This document shows, one piece after another, positions 1-12,200 of a stretch of 64,000 nucleotides of DNA (within the stretch, counting starts at the first letter, position 1; each line of letters opens with the position of its first letter). The position numbers were made by a program, and so were the translations under genes. The notes under the pieces were generated by a model, which was not told the origin of the DNA, ran no database searches, and saw only the letters and a program-made list of their open reading frames with translations. Source of the stretch: Tachypleus tridentatus (taxonomy: Eukaryota > Arthropoda > Merostomata > Xiphosura > Limulidae); the NCBI RefSeq assembly GCF_004210375.1, contig NC_134834.1:136867009-136931008 (forward strand), given 5' to 3'.

Positions 1-310
1 CGAAATTGGGTCATGCCCATGTGGTGCGAATTAAGGAGATCTTGAAGGGATTTTATAGCAAGCTTAATTCTTTCAGGGGGTGTTGCTAATTGGTATAATA
101 TTATACCACCAAGTAACATATCTTAGTGTTGAGGACGTATCCATATGAATGAGAAATAAATTATGTTAATGCCCTCAACATTTCGTTACATTTATATGAC
201 CTTCTAGAAACTGGGTCAAGGTTATGTGTGCTTACTTCTACTTCCAAAGAAGCATCTTAACTACTATAGTCTGTCATTTGATGATAAGGCAAGGTATGCT
301 GGTTTGTTTA

Positions 311-556
311 GTTGAATTTCGCACAAAGCTACTGGAAGGCTGTCTTTGCTAGCTGTTCCAAATGTAGAAGTAATAAACTATAGGAAAGACAGCTAGTTAA
401 AACCATCCACCATCAAATATTAAGATACTCATTTTTACTCAAGAAAAGTGAGATTGACGTTTATATTGTATCGCCTCCACTGCTGAAAGGACGGGAGTGT
501 TTAATAACAGGATTTAAACCCACGACCTGTTGACTGTGACTCAAACACCCTAACCA
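311..556 (-). repeat. tRNA-derived SINE, family A (diverged)
   Basis: The tail side (GAATTTCGCACAAAGCTAC) lies at the low end and the tRNA-like head at the high end, so the element reads on the minus strand. The body keeps the 'CTAGCTGTTCC', 'GACAGCTAGTTAAAACC' and 'GCTGAAAGGACG' blocks. The B-box region is degraded. Confidence 0.8.
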
Positions 557-753
557 TGATAACACAAACACAGAATGAAATATTTCAATTCTAAACGTTT
601 CAATAAATGTACTAAAGAATTAAAGAAATTCCAGCAATACTGTCAAAAGAAAGATGTAACTAAAAGTGATGGCTTCAAATGTGCCATGAAATACAATCAT
701 TTCAGCAACACAACTTTGCTGAAATTCAAAAACTATGTAGCAACAGATTGTTT

Positions 754-990
754 TTGAATTTCGCGCAAAGCTACACGAGGGTTATCTGCGCTAGCCGTCC
801 CTAATTTAGCAGTGTAAGACCAGAGGGAATCCAGCTAGTCATCACCACCCACTGCCAACTCTTGGGCTACTCTGTTACTGACGAATAGTGGGATTGATCA
901 TACATTATAACACCTCCACGGCTGAAAGGGCGAGCATGTTTGGTGCGACGGGGATTCGAATGCCTTAACCCACCTGCCCCTCCTGGGCCT
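754..990 (-). repeat. tRNA-derived SINE, family A, head internally deleted
   Basis: Good match to the family body (TTTCGCGCAAAGCTACACG, AGCAGTGTAAGACC, GGCTGAAAGGGCGAGCATG). Just past the B-box (GGGATTCGAA) it jumps straight to the D-arm region, so the anticodon-stem segment is missing. Confidence 0.85.
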
Positions 991-1251
991 GTAGCAACAG
1001 AAAAATGGCAATATTTTGTAAGAAGAATATACAGTATTGATTATGATGAAAAGAAACACAGTGACGAAAATTTTAAAATCTTGGCAATTAGAAAAATCTT
1101 AGAATTTATATCGATAGTGTTTTTGGGTTAGTTCCTGCTAACTGCAAAAAAGAACTATTTGAAATACCTGAAAACAATTCAGAATGTAATTTTGTAGTGA
1201 TTATCTTTTTAGTGATGTTGCACAAGCTATTAAAGAAAGTTGTTTATTTTA

Positions 1252-1371
1252 TGTGTGCTTTCTCATAGCAAAGCCACATCGGGCTATATGCAGAGTCCAC
1301 CGAGGGGAATCGAACTCCATGATTTTAGCATTGTAAATGTGTAGACTTACCACTGTACCAGCTTGGGGCTT
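1252..1371 (-). repeat. tRNA-derived SINE, family B
   Basis: Short family of about 115 bp: tail CTCATAGCAAAGCCACATCG, B-box complement GGGGAATCGAACTCC, then GATTTTAGCATTGTAAATG and TACCACTGTACCAGC at the head end. Reads on the minus strand. Confidence 0.85.
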
Positions 1372-1544
1372 TTTTTTTTTTTTTGCATTTCTTAGTTGAT
1401 AACGCAACAGATTACTCGAAAGCAAGAACAAATTCCATTGGTTTTTAATTATCTACATTAAATATACATTTTGTGGCATATAACTAATACAAAAAAAGAG
1501 AAACGTAGTATGATTTATATTATACATGATTAATGGTTGGGGTT

Positions 1545-1800
1545 TGGATTGAATTTCGCGCAAAGCGACACCAAGGCTATTTGCGTTAGTCGTCCCGAAT
1601 TCAGCAGCGTAAGACTAGAGGGAAGGCAGCTGGTCATCACCATCCACCGTCAATTCTTGGGCTACTATTTTACCAACAAATAGTGGGATTGATCGTCACA
1701 TCATAACGCTCCACGACTGAAAGGGCAAGAATGTTTGTGACGGGGATTCGAACCCGCGACCTTCCAATTACGAGTCGAGTGTCTCAACCACCTGGGGCCT
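1545..1800 (-). repeat. tRNA-derived SINE, family A
   Basis: Near full-length copy. Tail GAATTTCGCGCAAAGCG at 1551, body with GACTAGAGGGAAGGCAGCTG, and a tRNA-like head with B-box GGGATTCGAACCC and TTACGAGTCGAGTG (anticodon-arm region) up to about 1800. Confidence 0.9.
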
Positions 1801-3274
1801 AATGGCTATGAATATAAATGGAATGTAGATGTTAAACTATTAGAAAAAGATGTTTTAAATAGAGAAAAATTAGCTTTAAAACAAAGTACATATACTTTGT
1901 TATACGTGTATGTCCTCGACGTACATAGATCCTCTCCTCCCCTTCTCGGGTCGACACGCACGGCAAACATGTGGGTGGATGTTTAGATTACAGAGGATGT
2001 AAACTGAAAGAACAGAACCTTCCCTGGGAGGTTCCTTCACCACGTACAGGAATCCACACCGAAGGGAAATATAAAAGAAGCAAATAGACTTTTCAATACC
2101 ACTACGACCTTTGCAGTTCCTTAACCAGTATTTTACAAAAGGGTTAGGTGCAATATACAAAACGTTTTTGTTGCAAGCTGGAAAGAGAATAATAATAAGA
2201 TGAATTATAAATGGGTCGTTTTGAGCAGATGTTATTTTTATTGTAAATCTAATTTGCTAGCTTTTTTGAATTGTTATACGTGTATAGCCTTAGACGTCCA
2301 TAGTAAAGATATTAAGGAATTGTTTGAACTGAAACTTTACTGTTTGAGGTGCTTTCGATCGAACGTCCTGTTAAGGTTTTGTGCAGTATCTTGCTATCCG
2401 TATTATTAACCACTATCATGTTGCATGACAATTAGTTATCTGGAATACCAGTAAGATATGATATTCTTCTAAAGTTATACAAACATTACAATCAATATAG
2501 GAATTCACACAGAGGGGCGGAAGCAAAACCTTCATTTCGGTGAGGATACACCGTCTATCAGTCTTAACTTCCATTCGCCAGTCTCACATAAAGAAATCAA
2601 ATAAAGTAAAGGAATAACAATAAAAATTAAAATTATAATAATAAATATGGAAATTAGAAGAGCAAGATGTAGGTGACCAAGCTCACGATGTCCAACTTCT
2701 AAATTACCCTTTACTGCCCACAGACAGTTGTGGACTACCCTCCAAAGTAAAGAAGAAAATAATTGAATAATAAAAATATGATATTATCACTTGAGGATAA
2801 GTAAGTTAAATAAACTTACCTCCTATAGTTAACATTTCAACCCCAGTTATGTTAGAAAAGCACTAACTAGTAGCATAGTAAACGAATTATACTAGTATGA
2901 AGGGTCTCATCCAGTCATCTAAATTAACTAGAACTCCTCCCAACCACCCCATTTGAGTCAACTGTAATTATCATGCTCTATCTAACCAAGCCTTTATATG
3001 CGGTAAGGTTTACACCCACATAAAATAGTGCCAAGTTGTTAAATGACCTTATTCACAACTAAAAATAGTTATTTGAAATTTAAAGTAAAATTTATTTAAT
3101 TTTTATTTCTTTATACCTCTTTAATACATTCTTATATTTGTTACAGAATAATTAAATAATTTTGTTTATTAAATCTATTAACTATTAATTGTTGTATCAG
3201 TATTTAAACATTACTGATAAAATATTGTGATTTATTACAAATTTAACATTATCTGAATAATCGCGAAGTTATAA
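1801..3274. other. Intergenic, no gene recognised
   Basis: Short open frames lack codon structure and homology. A GC-richer patch near 1910-2050 (TCCTCCCCTTCTCGGGTCGA) is unexplained. Confidence 0.5.
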
Positions 3275-3689
3275 TATTGGGTTGAGGAATAATTCGTGAA
3301 CGTTTTTTCAAGTTAAACAAATATATTCATAAATGAAACACTTTCGCAAAATATTTCATGTCATTTGGTAGATAATTTTTTGCTCTAATAGATGGTGTGT
3401 TTGATTTTCATATGTCTTTAATTTTTGCTTTCATTTTCAGCTCATTAAATGGACTGTCAAGTGGACAAAATCGAGCATTTTCGACACCATCTGCTTTTCG
3501 CATTTAATTTCTTGCAATTTCGTTTAAAACAATGCATACTATATACCTAGGTATTACATGAAATAAAGTATCATAATAAATGTTTTGGGTGTAATGTGTT
3601 CATGCATTGAAGTATTGTATAGTCTTGCATGTAATGCTTGAATGAAATTATTTAAAAACGCTCACGAATTATTCCTCAATCTAATATTT
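3275..3689 (+). mobile_element. Internally deleted mariner-type element
   Basis: Inverted ends of about 30 bp: TTGAGGAATAATTCGTGAACG on the left and the reverse complement CGCTCACGAATTATTCCTCAA on the right, within flanking TA-rich DNA. A 33-codon frame at 3449-3550 starts MDCQVDKIEHFRHHLLFAFN, like the N-terminus of mariner transposases, then stops. The rest of the transposase is gone, so it is a MITE-like deletion derivative. Confidence 0.75.
3449..3550 (+). pseudogene. Mariner transposase N-terminal remnant
   Basis: 33 residues from ATG to TAG. The motif HFRHHLLFAF resembles the conserved start of mariner-family transposases. The catalytic domain is absent, so no activity is possible. Confidence 0.55.
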
Positions 3690-6600
3690 ATAGCAGAAGG
3701 GTAAGGCACATTACTATTAAAGAGAGGGTAAACCCTAACTTCGAAAGTCAAAATATTTTTTATCAAAAATATGTTACATTGATATCCTTATCAATTATTT
3801 TAATTTCTAAATGTAAATAACATGCTTCTGTATTAGATACTGAAATATTTTCAATTTCTAATTATACTGGATAAAGAGTGCTAATAAAATTATTTATTTC
3901 AGGATTATTTATATTAATTAAATCATCTATATATCTAGATTTTTGTAGTTTTCAATAAACCTATTCAAATAAATATAAATTTGCTATAAAAGTAGAATAA
4001 TTAGCTCCCATTACTTGTTTAACAACCTGGTTATTGAAAAAAATATACAAGTATTGTAAATACAGAAACTTAATATAACTTTTATGTTCTTGGAACTAAA
4101 TTTTCTTCCAGTTTTGTGAAAGAATAACAGAATTGTTCCATTAACGAACTTAAAATAACGATTAAGTCTTTTAATAGAATTGTAGCGTACAATGTGATGA
4201 AATCAAATGTTTGAATATTCTTTATTTGTTCACAATTTCCTAGATATTTTAAAATGGGTTGATTATTATTGTTAGCACTTATATTTTTAATTTTATTAAG
4301 TAAAATGTTAAGTAATTTATTTAATAGAAAGGCCGTTTTTTTTTTCGGGGTATTGAGGTATCTGTGCTCTGCGTACCAGAGTACTGAAAGCCAGTTTTTA
4401 ATACTGCAAATCCGCAGACACGCCGCCGTGCCATTGAATTGTGGCCAGTTATTTAATAATTGTTTTTATTGAATTAGAAATAAATCTAAATTTATTGGAG
4501 ATGTAAACAGAGTGTGAATAGCATAAAGAAAACGTAAATCTACATAAGCATTTTGTTTAGAATAAAGTTTATTTTAAGCTTTACTGAAATTATTAATTAC
4601 TGTATCTTTAAATTGGTAATAAGTTTAAATGTTTGTGTACTATTGATTTATCATAATTAGTGGATAATGTTTTATATATATACAAATGATACTAGTATTT
4701 CAGTTTGTCTTATCAATGAGACCCACAACATTTTTCTTGCAATTCTTGAATCTTATTTTTTACCTGATGTAACGATAAATCTGTATGTTATTTCTTTAAT
4801 TTTATACGGGATAACTTTTTTTTTTAAGTAGATACGACTTCCATTCTATACCAATTTTCTTTAAATATGTGATATATATATATATATGCTAGACACATAT
4901 AAAATATACAAATAGAATATAGGATAAAGTTGAAGAAATGATTGCTAAAAAATATACAAAACTGCTGGCAAAGTTTGACTACTAACCTTAAGTTTCGTTA
5001 AAACTTGGTATTTCTAGGTCAAAACCCCATTTCATTTATTTTCAGAAAAATGGCACAGTCTCACAAGAAATTAACTGATACATAGGGAGTGTGTCGGGTT
5101 AACCAGACAATTAGACACCTAATAAAAATGAGAAGTTAGGCATGTAGACATCTAATAATTTGAAGAGTGTTATTAAATCTTCGCAACATACTTAAAATAT
5201 ATGCGGAGTAAATAAAACTCGTACTGTAGTAGGCCTAGATATACACGGGTCACGTAATGGAGAAAATTCGAACTGGTAACATAATACTTGGGTGAGGCTT
5301 ATTAATTATGTGTATTATCTATATACGTCTTGTATTTACAGCTGCCTTTTTGTCTGTTTATACACGGCAATTATTCTTACTTTTTCATACTATTTTCTTA
5401 CCCATCAGGAACGACTCTCATTGAGACGTTCCTTATTCAAAACTCTCTCATTGTTTTTCTTATATTCGTACTTTAAAACTTTGTTCTGCTATAGTATTCG
5501 GGTCCAACAGAAGAGTTTCAAATCTGCAATTCAATGCAGTTTCAAAAAACGCTAAGAACAGAACAAAATTAAATGGGTAACAGATGAAAAGAAGCAAATT
5601 CATATGTATAGATGAAATAAGATTGTTTTTTAATATAATGCATAAATACAGGTTAAGTAGTTAGTACACAGGATCACCTACAAGAGGTGCTTTCGAATAA
5701 TTGACTATTATTCTTCAGTAGAATAATGGGTTATATTTAACGGGTGCGGTGAAGGATATAGGCTTGGATGTCGATGTCACGTAAACAGGATCTGCATTTA
5801 ATAAGTTGGTCCTGAGAACTAGCCAATCATAACCTAGAGTTTTTTGCGTCAAGTATAGTTTTGTGCAAAAGGGGTGTGTTAAAGTTCATAATAGTTATAA
5901 GAATTATTAACTAATTGCTATAATGATAAAATCAAAATTAAATAACAGCAGCAGGCGGTGGGAAATTGAGAAAATAATAATGCAGCTCAGTGTATTGGAA
6001 ATCAAACCAAAATATAGAGCTATATTAATTCCTCTATTCCTAACCGCCTTTTGCCGTTATTTAATTTTATTACTATTGCTTATTTTATCTTTATAGAAAT
6101 TAGTTCACAATTCTTATAACTTTTACCAAAGTGGTTGGTTTCTATATTCATTTCCTAGAAACTGCTTGCTATAGCTAGAAAAAAATAGGTATCCATTAGA
6201 CAGATAGAACCTATAATTCAATTAAAACCATGACTGAAATTTAAAGGTCCTAATGAATTATCTCAGATTTTTAGATGTAAAACATTCTGCATCCATAATA
6301 TCTTTATATACTTCTGTTTTAATTTGTACAATAAACAGATTCATCAATAATCTATTTCTTAACAGAAGTACCACAAAAATTAACAAAATTAATTAATTAA
6401 TCAACAAAAAAAATAAAAGATTAATAGGTGATAATTAGCAGCTCAAGCTTTCAGTCAATTTTAATTAAAGTTTTTTCAGTACTAATCCTTATTTTACATA
6501 TTGAAATAATCAAATTTATTTATGTTTGTTAGTTGCAGATTAATTTTTCTACATTAAGCAAATGAAACGAATCTCATTTATTACTCATTTATGAAACATC

Positions 6601-7787
6601 AACAGAAATAGGATATCTTTTGCACTTTATCAGATTGTGACTGTTAGTATATTTGTTCTAAAATTTGGACTATATTTCATATACTTAACAGGTTTCATAA
6701 TATAAACCATACAAGTTTTCATGCATTTATTTAGTTCAGTTATTTTTGCATCTGGTAATACATAAAATAAGATGTACTCCATTAGTGTCATTTTTTCTTT
6801 TTTATAGTTCGAACTTTAGAGCTGTGTGCCAGTTTTAGTATTAGAGAGAAAAAAAAAACCATATTTATAAATTTAAGTTTTAGTCTATTCGTAACTTTTG
6901 ATGTTTGAAGAATCTTATTATTTCTATAGCACGGGTATTACTTTTCTGTTTTTGAGTAAATGAAGAACTCGGGTAATTTAAGAAGTGTACAAGCAAATGG
7001 TTGAACAGTTTTTGCATTTTTAAATTCATTACACTCTAATATTAAATTTACTCATGAGATTGAGGCAAGTTGTCTTTTCTTAATGCCATGGTTAGTAGGG
7101 TTAATAATACTTTTAAAACTAAGGTACTTAGGAAAGAAACACATACTGTTCTTTACTTGAATTGGTCATCATTTCATCACAAATTCAAAAATATGGACTC
7201 TTCAAATTTTATTGGCCACAGCAAAAACTAATTAGTTTAAAAAAGAGCTGATAACAGTGTGTTATTTGAAAAATGTATTGGTGGAAAGGTACGATTATCC
7301 TATTAGAGTGATTAGAAAATACTTAAGAACTAATAGGTTGACAGACAAAAGAAAATTAATTCAGCTGGTTTGGTTTATTTGATAATTCCTTATATACCTG
7401 GCTTATTAAATATGATAACAAAGAATATGGAAAGAAATAGATAGGCTGTATAAGCTTCTAATTGTTGAACAGTTTTTTGTTTTGTTTTTACCAGGAAAAA
7501 TTTTTTAATACAATCTTAAACATAATTAAACAAGCTATAGTTGAAAAAGTAGTTTATAATGTACAGACTGTGATAATCTCTATACAGGAGAGACTGGTAG
7601 GAATTTAAGTTCTAGAATAGCAGAACATGGACGTGCTTTATCATGTTAACCAATATTTTAAGGATATAGAACACTGATGTAAAACTTAAACTGTTAAAAC
7701 TACATGTCAAGAACCTAATATTAATAATTGTAAATAAAATAAGTTTTTTTAAATAAAGGAAACAAATCTATAATAAATATAAAGAGT
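3690..7787. other. Intergenic, AT-rich, no gene recognised
   Basis: No coding signal or repeat family recognised. A small perfect-arm hairpin GGAACG...CGTTCC lies at about 5409-5433. Confidence 0.5.
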
Positions 7788-8062
7788 TTTGTTTGTTTTG
7801 AATTTTGTGCAAAACTACACAAGGGCTATCTGCACTATTTGTCCCTAATTTAGCAGTATATGACTAAAAGGAAGGCAGCTAGTCATCATCACCCACTGCC
7901 AACTCTTGGGCTACTCTTTTATCAATGAATAGTAGGATTGACTGTCACCTTATAATGCCCCTATGGCTGAAAGGGCGAGCATGTTTGATGTGACAGGAAT
8001 TCAAACTTGTGACCTTCACATTACGAGTCGAGTGCCTTTACCATCTGGCCATGTTGGGTCAA
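7788..8062 (-). repeat. tRNA-derived SINE, family A
   Basis: Full-length, moderately diverged copy with all blocks from tail (GTTTTGAATTTTGTGCAAAAC) to head (ATTACGAGTCGAGTGCC, CATCTGGCCATG). The 3' poly-purine/GTTT tail joins directly to AT-rich flank. Confidence 0.9.
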
Positions 8063-8904
8063 CATAATGAGTAGGTTTATGCTTAGGATAAGTTTAAAGT
8101 TCTGTTTGCAACATCATCAGTGGGTATATTTAATTTTTATGTTTAGTTGTACCAAGTACATGAAATGAAGCTATGTTAACAATAGCAAAATATTATTTTA
8201 TATATTTTTCTATCCCATTTTAGTTTTCTGAATTTTTAAAATTATTTAAAATAATCTGCTTTTCATGTCAAAATATGGGAACATTACTTGAATAACTATT
8301 TTTTATAAAACTAGTTAAGACCTATTTTGGAGATTATAGTTTTAATGACTATTAAAGGTTTCCTTTGTTGTTGTTGTTGGGTTTGTTTTTTTCTCCCCAC
8401 TAGCGGCATTATTAGCAGATGTACTCTGAATAAGAGAAAATATAATACATTTATATGCATGCGTGTATGTATGTACCAAACATTCTTAACTGTTCTTCAT
8501 CCCGTCACAACATACAAATGTATGCAAGGTGATCCACATGCAATAAAAGGACATTTCTGAATGTGAATATGCACATTACAGGTCAGAAACCTGTTATAGT
8601 CAGTTGTTAAGGCAACAGAGAAAACTAACAAAATGTACCAAATACATGGCAAACGATGTATTTACAGATATTCACAGACTTGCATGTTATATATAAAAAA
8701 AAAATATATATTTCATCATATAATGTAGCATTTAAAATTGCACAACTAATTAATAGGTATATTAATTTCATCAGCAATGAGATAAAGTGAGTTAGTTGAA
8801 AATACCCTTGCAGAAAGCTGTACATATTTAGGGTTTGTTGGTGTGAATACCATTTAGATGTTTAACTTTATTTCAAATTGTCAGAGAATAAGACTCATTC
8901 ATCT

Positions 8905-8910
8905 TTTATT
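8905..8910 (-). terminator. Candidate DHX30 polyadenylation signal
   Basis: AATAAA on the minus strand about 80 nt after the stop codon. A second AATAAA lies at 8867-8872. In DNA this AT-rich a chance match is possible; transcript data would decide. Confidence 0.45.
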
Positions 8911-8992
8911 TCAAATACATTTAGGCAAAATTATTAAAATATACTTATACATTAAGTACTGACATGTATATTACAAATGATTTTGAAAGAAA

Positions 8993-9268
8993 CTACATTT
9001 CTGTCTTTAGCTTAGAACCATCTTCTATCACTAGTAGGTTTTTTGTAATTTCTAAAAATTGGTTCACAACAAAGACTATATTGACTTTGTCTTCATTTAT
9101 GGCTGTATCAACCAGAAATGACTGGACAATATTCTGTAAACAATCTCTCCAATGCATTATAAGTTCAGCTTCTCTTTGAGAACAACTGAATCGAAGACGC
9201 TTCTGGTTGTCAATCTTCAATATGACATTATTTTCTGCATCACTTTCACTAAGGCCTGCTGGTGATGG
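8993..9268 (-). CDS. DHX30: DHX30 exon 14 (C-terminus and stop)
   Basis: Acceptor TTAG; phase 0 in. Begins [18 protein letters not shown], runs through [18 protein letters not shown] and ends ...KLKTEM with TAG at 8993-8995. The end is a few residues shorter than the vertebrate protein but in register. Confidence 0.9.
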   Translation of the reverse strand, partial: PSPAGLSESDAENNVILKIDNQKRLRFSCSQREAELIMHWRDCLQNIVQSFLVDTAINEDKVNIVFVVNQFLEITKNLLVIEDGSKLKTEM

Positions 9269-12200
9269 CTAATAGGTTTAAAAACACATTAGCTTTCATA
9301 ATTATCTTTTTTGTGTTAACTGCTTACGTATCTACAAACATAGCCTACAACATATTTAATATTTTACAGATCTGGTATCAGCAATAACTATCTTCACAAC
9401 TCAAAATATTATTTATAAGAACATTCAAAGAACAGACTTTAGATTATGTTAATCTGAGAATACATTATTATATAGGATGAACTGTGCTGAGAATTAACAG
9501 TTTATTTTAAGAGATCAAAATATATAAGATACACAATTAAATAATATTAAAGCATTAGGTAAAATACGTTTAACTCTCCTAAAACATACTTTAATAACCT
9601 GATCTTCACATATACAACATTTTTTTCATATAATTTCTTTAATTAAAGTGTTTTATGATATGAATAAAACGTGAACACAGGACTGTAACACATCTGCTTC
9701 TATTTATCTATAATCAGTTAACAAAGTTACTTACATGATGTATTTCAATTTTTTCTCCTCCAAACAGTAGCAGTGCCATATTAGGTATGCAAGATAAGTC
9801 TCTGACAAGAATCATCCCCCTCTCTTGTGATCTCATGCTGTTGAAATAAATAAGCCAAGGACTTGGTAATCCACCTATTTCTTGGGATATCACAGATTCT
9901 TTCTGGATACATGCAGGCTTACCGTTTCTGAGTAACAAAAAATATCGTCATTCTTTCAAGAAACAACTTTGTTTAATGACATGAAAAACTGTAAGGATGA
10001 ACAACAGGAAATTACATCAAAGTACTACAGTGATAATGGTAGGACCTAGGTTTATGATTTACGAAGCTGCTATTAGGACTAGCTTACTGCTTTATTATTA
10101 GGTTATGTCAGAGATAGAAATAATGAAATAAAATTATATTCACTCAAGAAAAAAAGTTATCTGGAAAATTACATTCCCAAGTATTGTTGCTTTTCCTCAT
10201 ATATATTATATTTAAATACATGCAATAATTTTTGTTAGTCATAATTCAAAGAATACAGATAAACTACACATTAGCAATCACGAAAGCAAACTAAAATGAA
10301 ATTTCTCAAGCAATGCTAATTTCATTGAGAATGTTGTATTTCAGTCTCTGTAGGTTCATTCTTTAATACAAGTGCAGTCTACATATCTATTTCATAGTGC
10401 TACTAAAATTAATATTTTATAATATTACAGGTAGGGTTTAAGTATACATCTTTTAAGCGTGCTCCTAGGAGGGCTAGGTTCATGCTTTACATAGGTACTA
10501 ATAGGGATAACTTATTATTCTACAGAGCTATTAAATGGGCTACTTTAATGCTTTACAATGTTACTCTAAAGGTTAGGTTAATTCCTTACAATGCTACTTA
10601 GTAATACCTAGTTATATGCTTTACACTGCTATCAGCACAGTTAGATTCATTTTTTATAATAATACTAGCAGGGCTAGGTTCATACTTTAGAGTGCTACTA
10701 GTATGGTTAAATTCATGCTTTACTCTGTTACTAATAGGGTAAGGTTCATGATTTTACAGAGCTACTAGCAGGGTTAAGCAGATATTTTACAGTACTATTA
10801 GTAGAGTCTAAGTGTATGCCTGACAGAGTTACTAGGATGTTTAAGCTCATGATTTACAATACTTTAATTTATGATCATGTGATATGGTTAGCTTGAGCTA
10901 ATCTTGAAATTTATTTATATTTTTTGCCTATTTTTCTTATATAACCTCAAATGTTTCTAATTTTAGTTACTTTAATAAACAAAAACAGGATATTAAATTG
11001 AAAAATATATACAAGTAACAAGAAATTTTTGGCTTAATAAGAGCTGAAGTGTATCTCGGTAATTTGTACGAGATTTTATTTACTTAGCACTAGCTTTGTT
11101 CATACTGTGTTGATTCTCTACAAAAGCATTAACATTCATTTTAGAATATAAAATTGTATTGGGCACTAGAATATAACATCTCAGAACTACTATATTAGTA
11201 GTTCTTGGACCAACCTTGTATAGAGTAAGATTAGAGAAAATAACAGATGAAATTAGTTTTGCTGAAACAAATATGTTTCATAGTTTACACAAATGACATT
11301 TTCAGATGAAGAAAACTATTTTTATTCTTAACAGGAAAATCACTCTGCACTTGGAACAGTCAAAACTTCAGTATTCAATGATTATTGGAAGTTTACAAAA
11401 TTTTGTGAGGATACACAAAACATATTAGAAGTTGTAGTATGGAAACTAAAGATTAATGTTGCATCACACATTTGACTGATTTGACAGAGCTCAGAGAAAG
11501 TGTTGATTAAATTTTGAATGCTACTTTGTAAAATGTCACACTTTAATCTTGCAGTGTATAAAGAGTTCAATGGTAATAACATTTTCCATATATGCAAGTA
11601 CTTTTTTCTGTTTTCAATCAAAATGAAGTTAATAACTGAAGTGATAATCCATTCTATATTATTTGTAAATAAACTTCTGATTCCAGAATTGTATATTTGA
11701 TGTGAAAAATAAAATTAGTTATTCACATTACCCTACATTTGCAAAATGACAAAATTATTAAATAAGAAAATAACCACTCACAGAGTCATGGGAGTAACTG
11801 CATCCCACTTGATTCTTCCTCGCTGAAGATCTCCTTTTTGTAAATGCAGAACATTGGGATAGAGAGCTGCAACCATAACACCCATAACCATGGCAACATT
11901 ATTACAGTACTGATTGTGATCCTGATTTAAGTCTTCACAAGAATCCACACTATCCACAAGGCAAGCATCATACAGATGCTCTGAAAAGACCCGCTTCAAA
12001 CCTGTAACAGTAGTCAAATAACACGACAGCTTTATTACCACTGTGATCAAAATAACACCATATTTCAAAATGTAAAAAAACAACAACACATTTTTCATTC
12101 AGTCAAATAGTATGGACAATTTAAACAAAAATGTAATAATTGTCCAAAGGAAATGCAATTCCCTTAACACAGTTATAAATCTCCTTAAAAAAAGTTTATT

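Noticed and set aside
5409-5433. Hairpin GGAACG...CGTTCC as a terminator or microRNA
   Set aside because: Too short for a pre-miRNA and no transcribed context; kept only as a note.
8327-8560. Plus-strand frame of 77 codons with Cys/Phe-rich start
   Set aside because: Composition-driven, no homology recognised, no supporting splice or polyA context.
10430-10866. CRISPR-like array
   Set aside because: The units are contiguous with no unique spacers and diverge throughout; the genome is eukaryotic.
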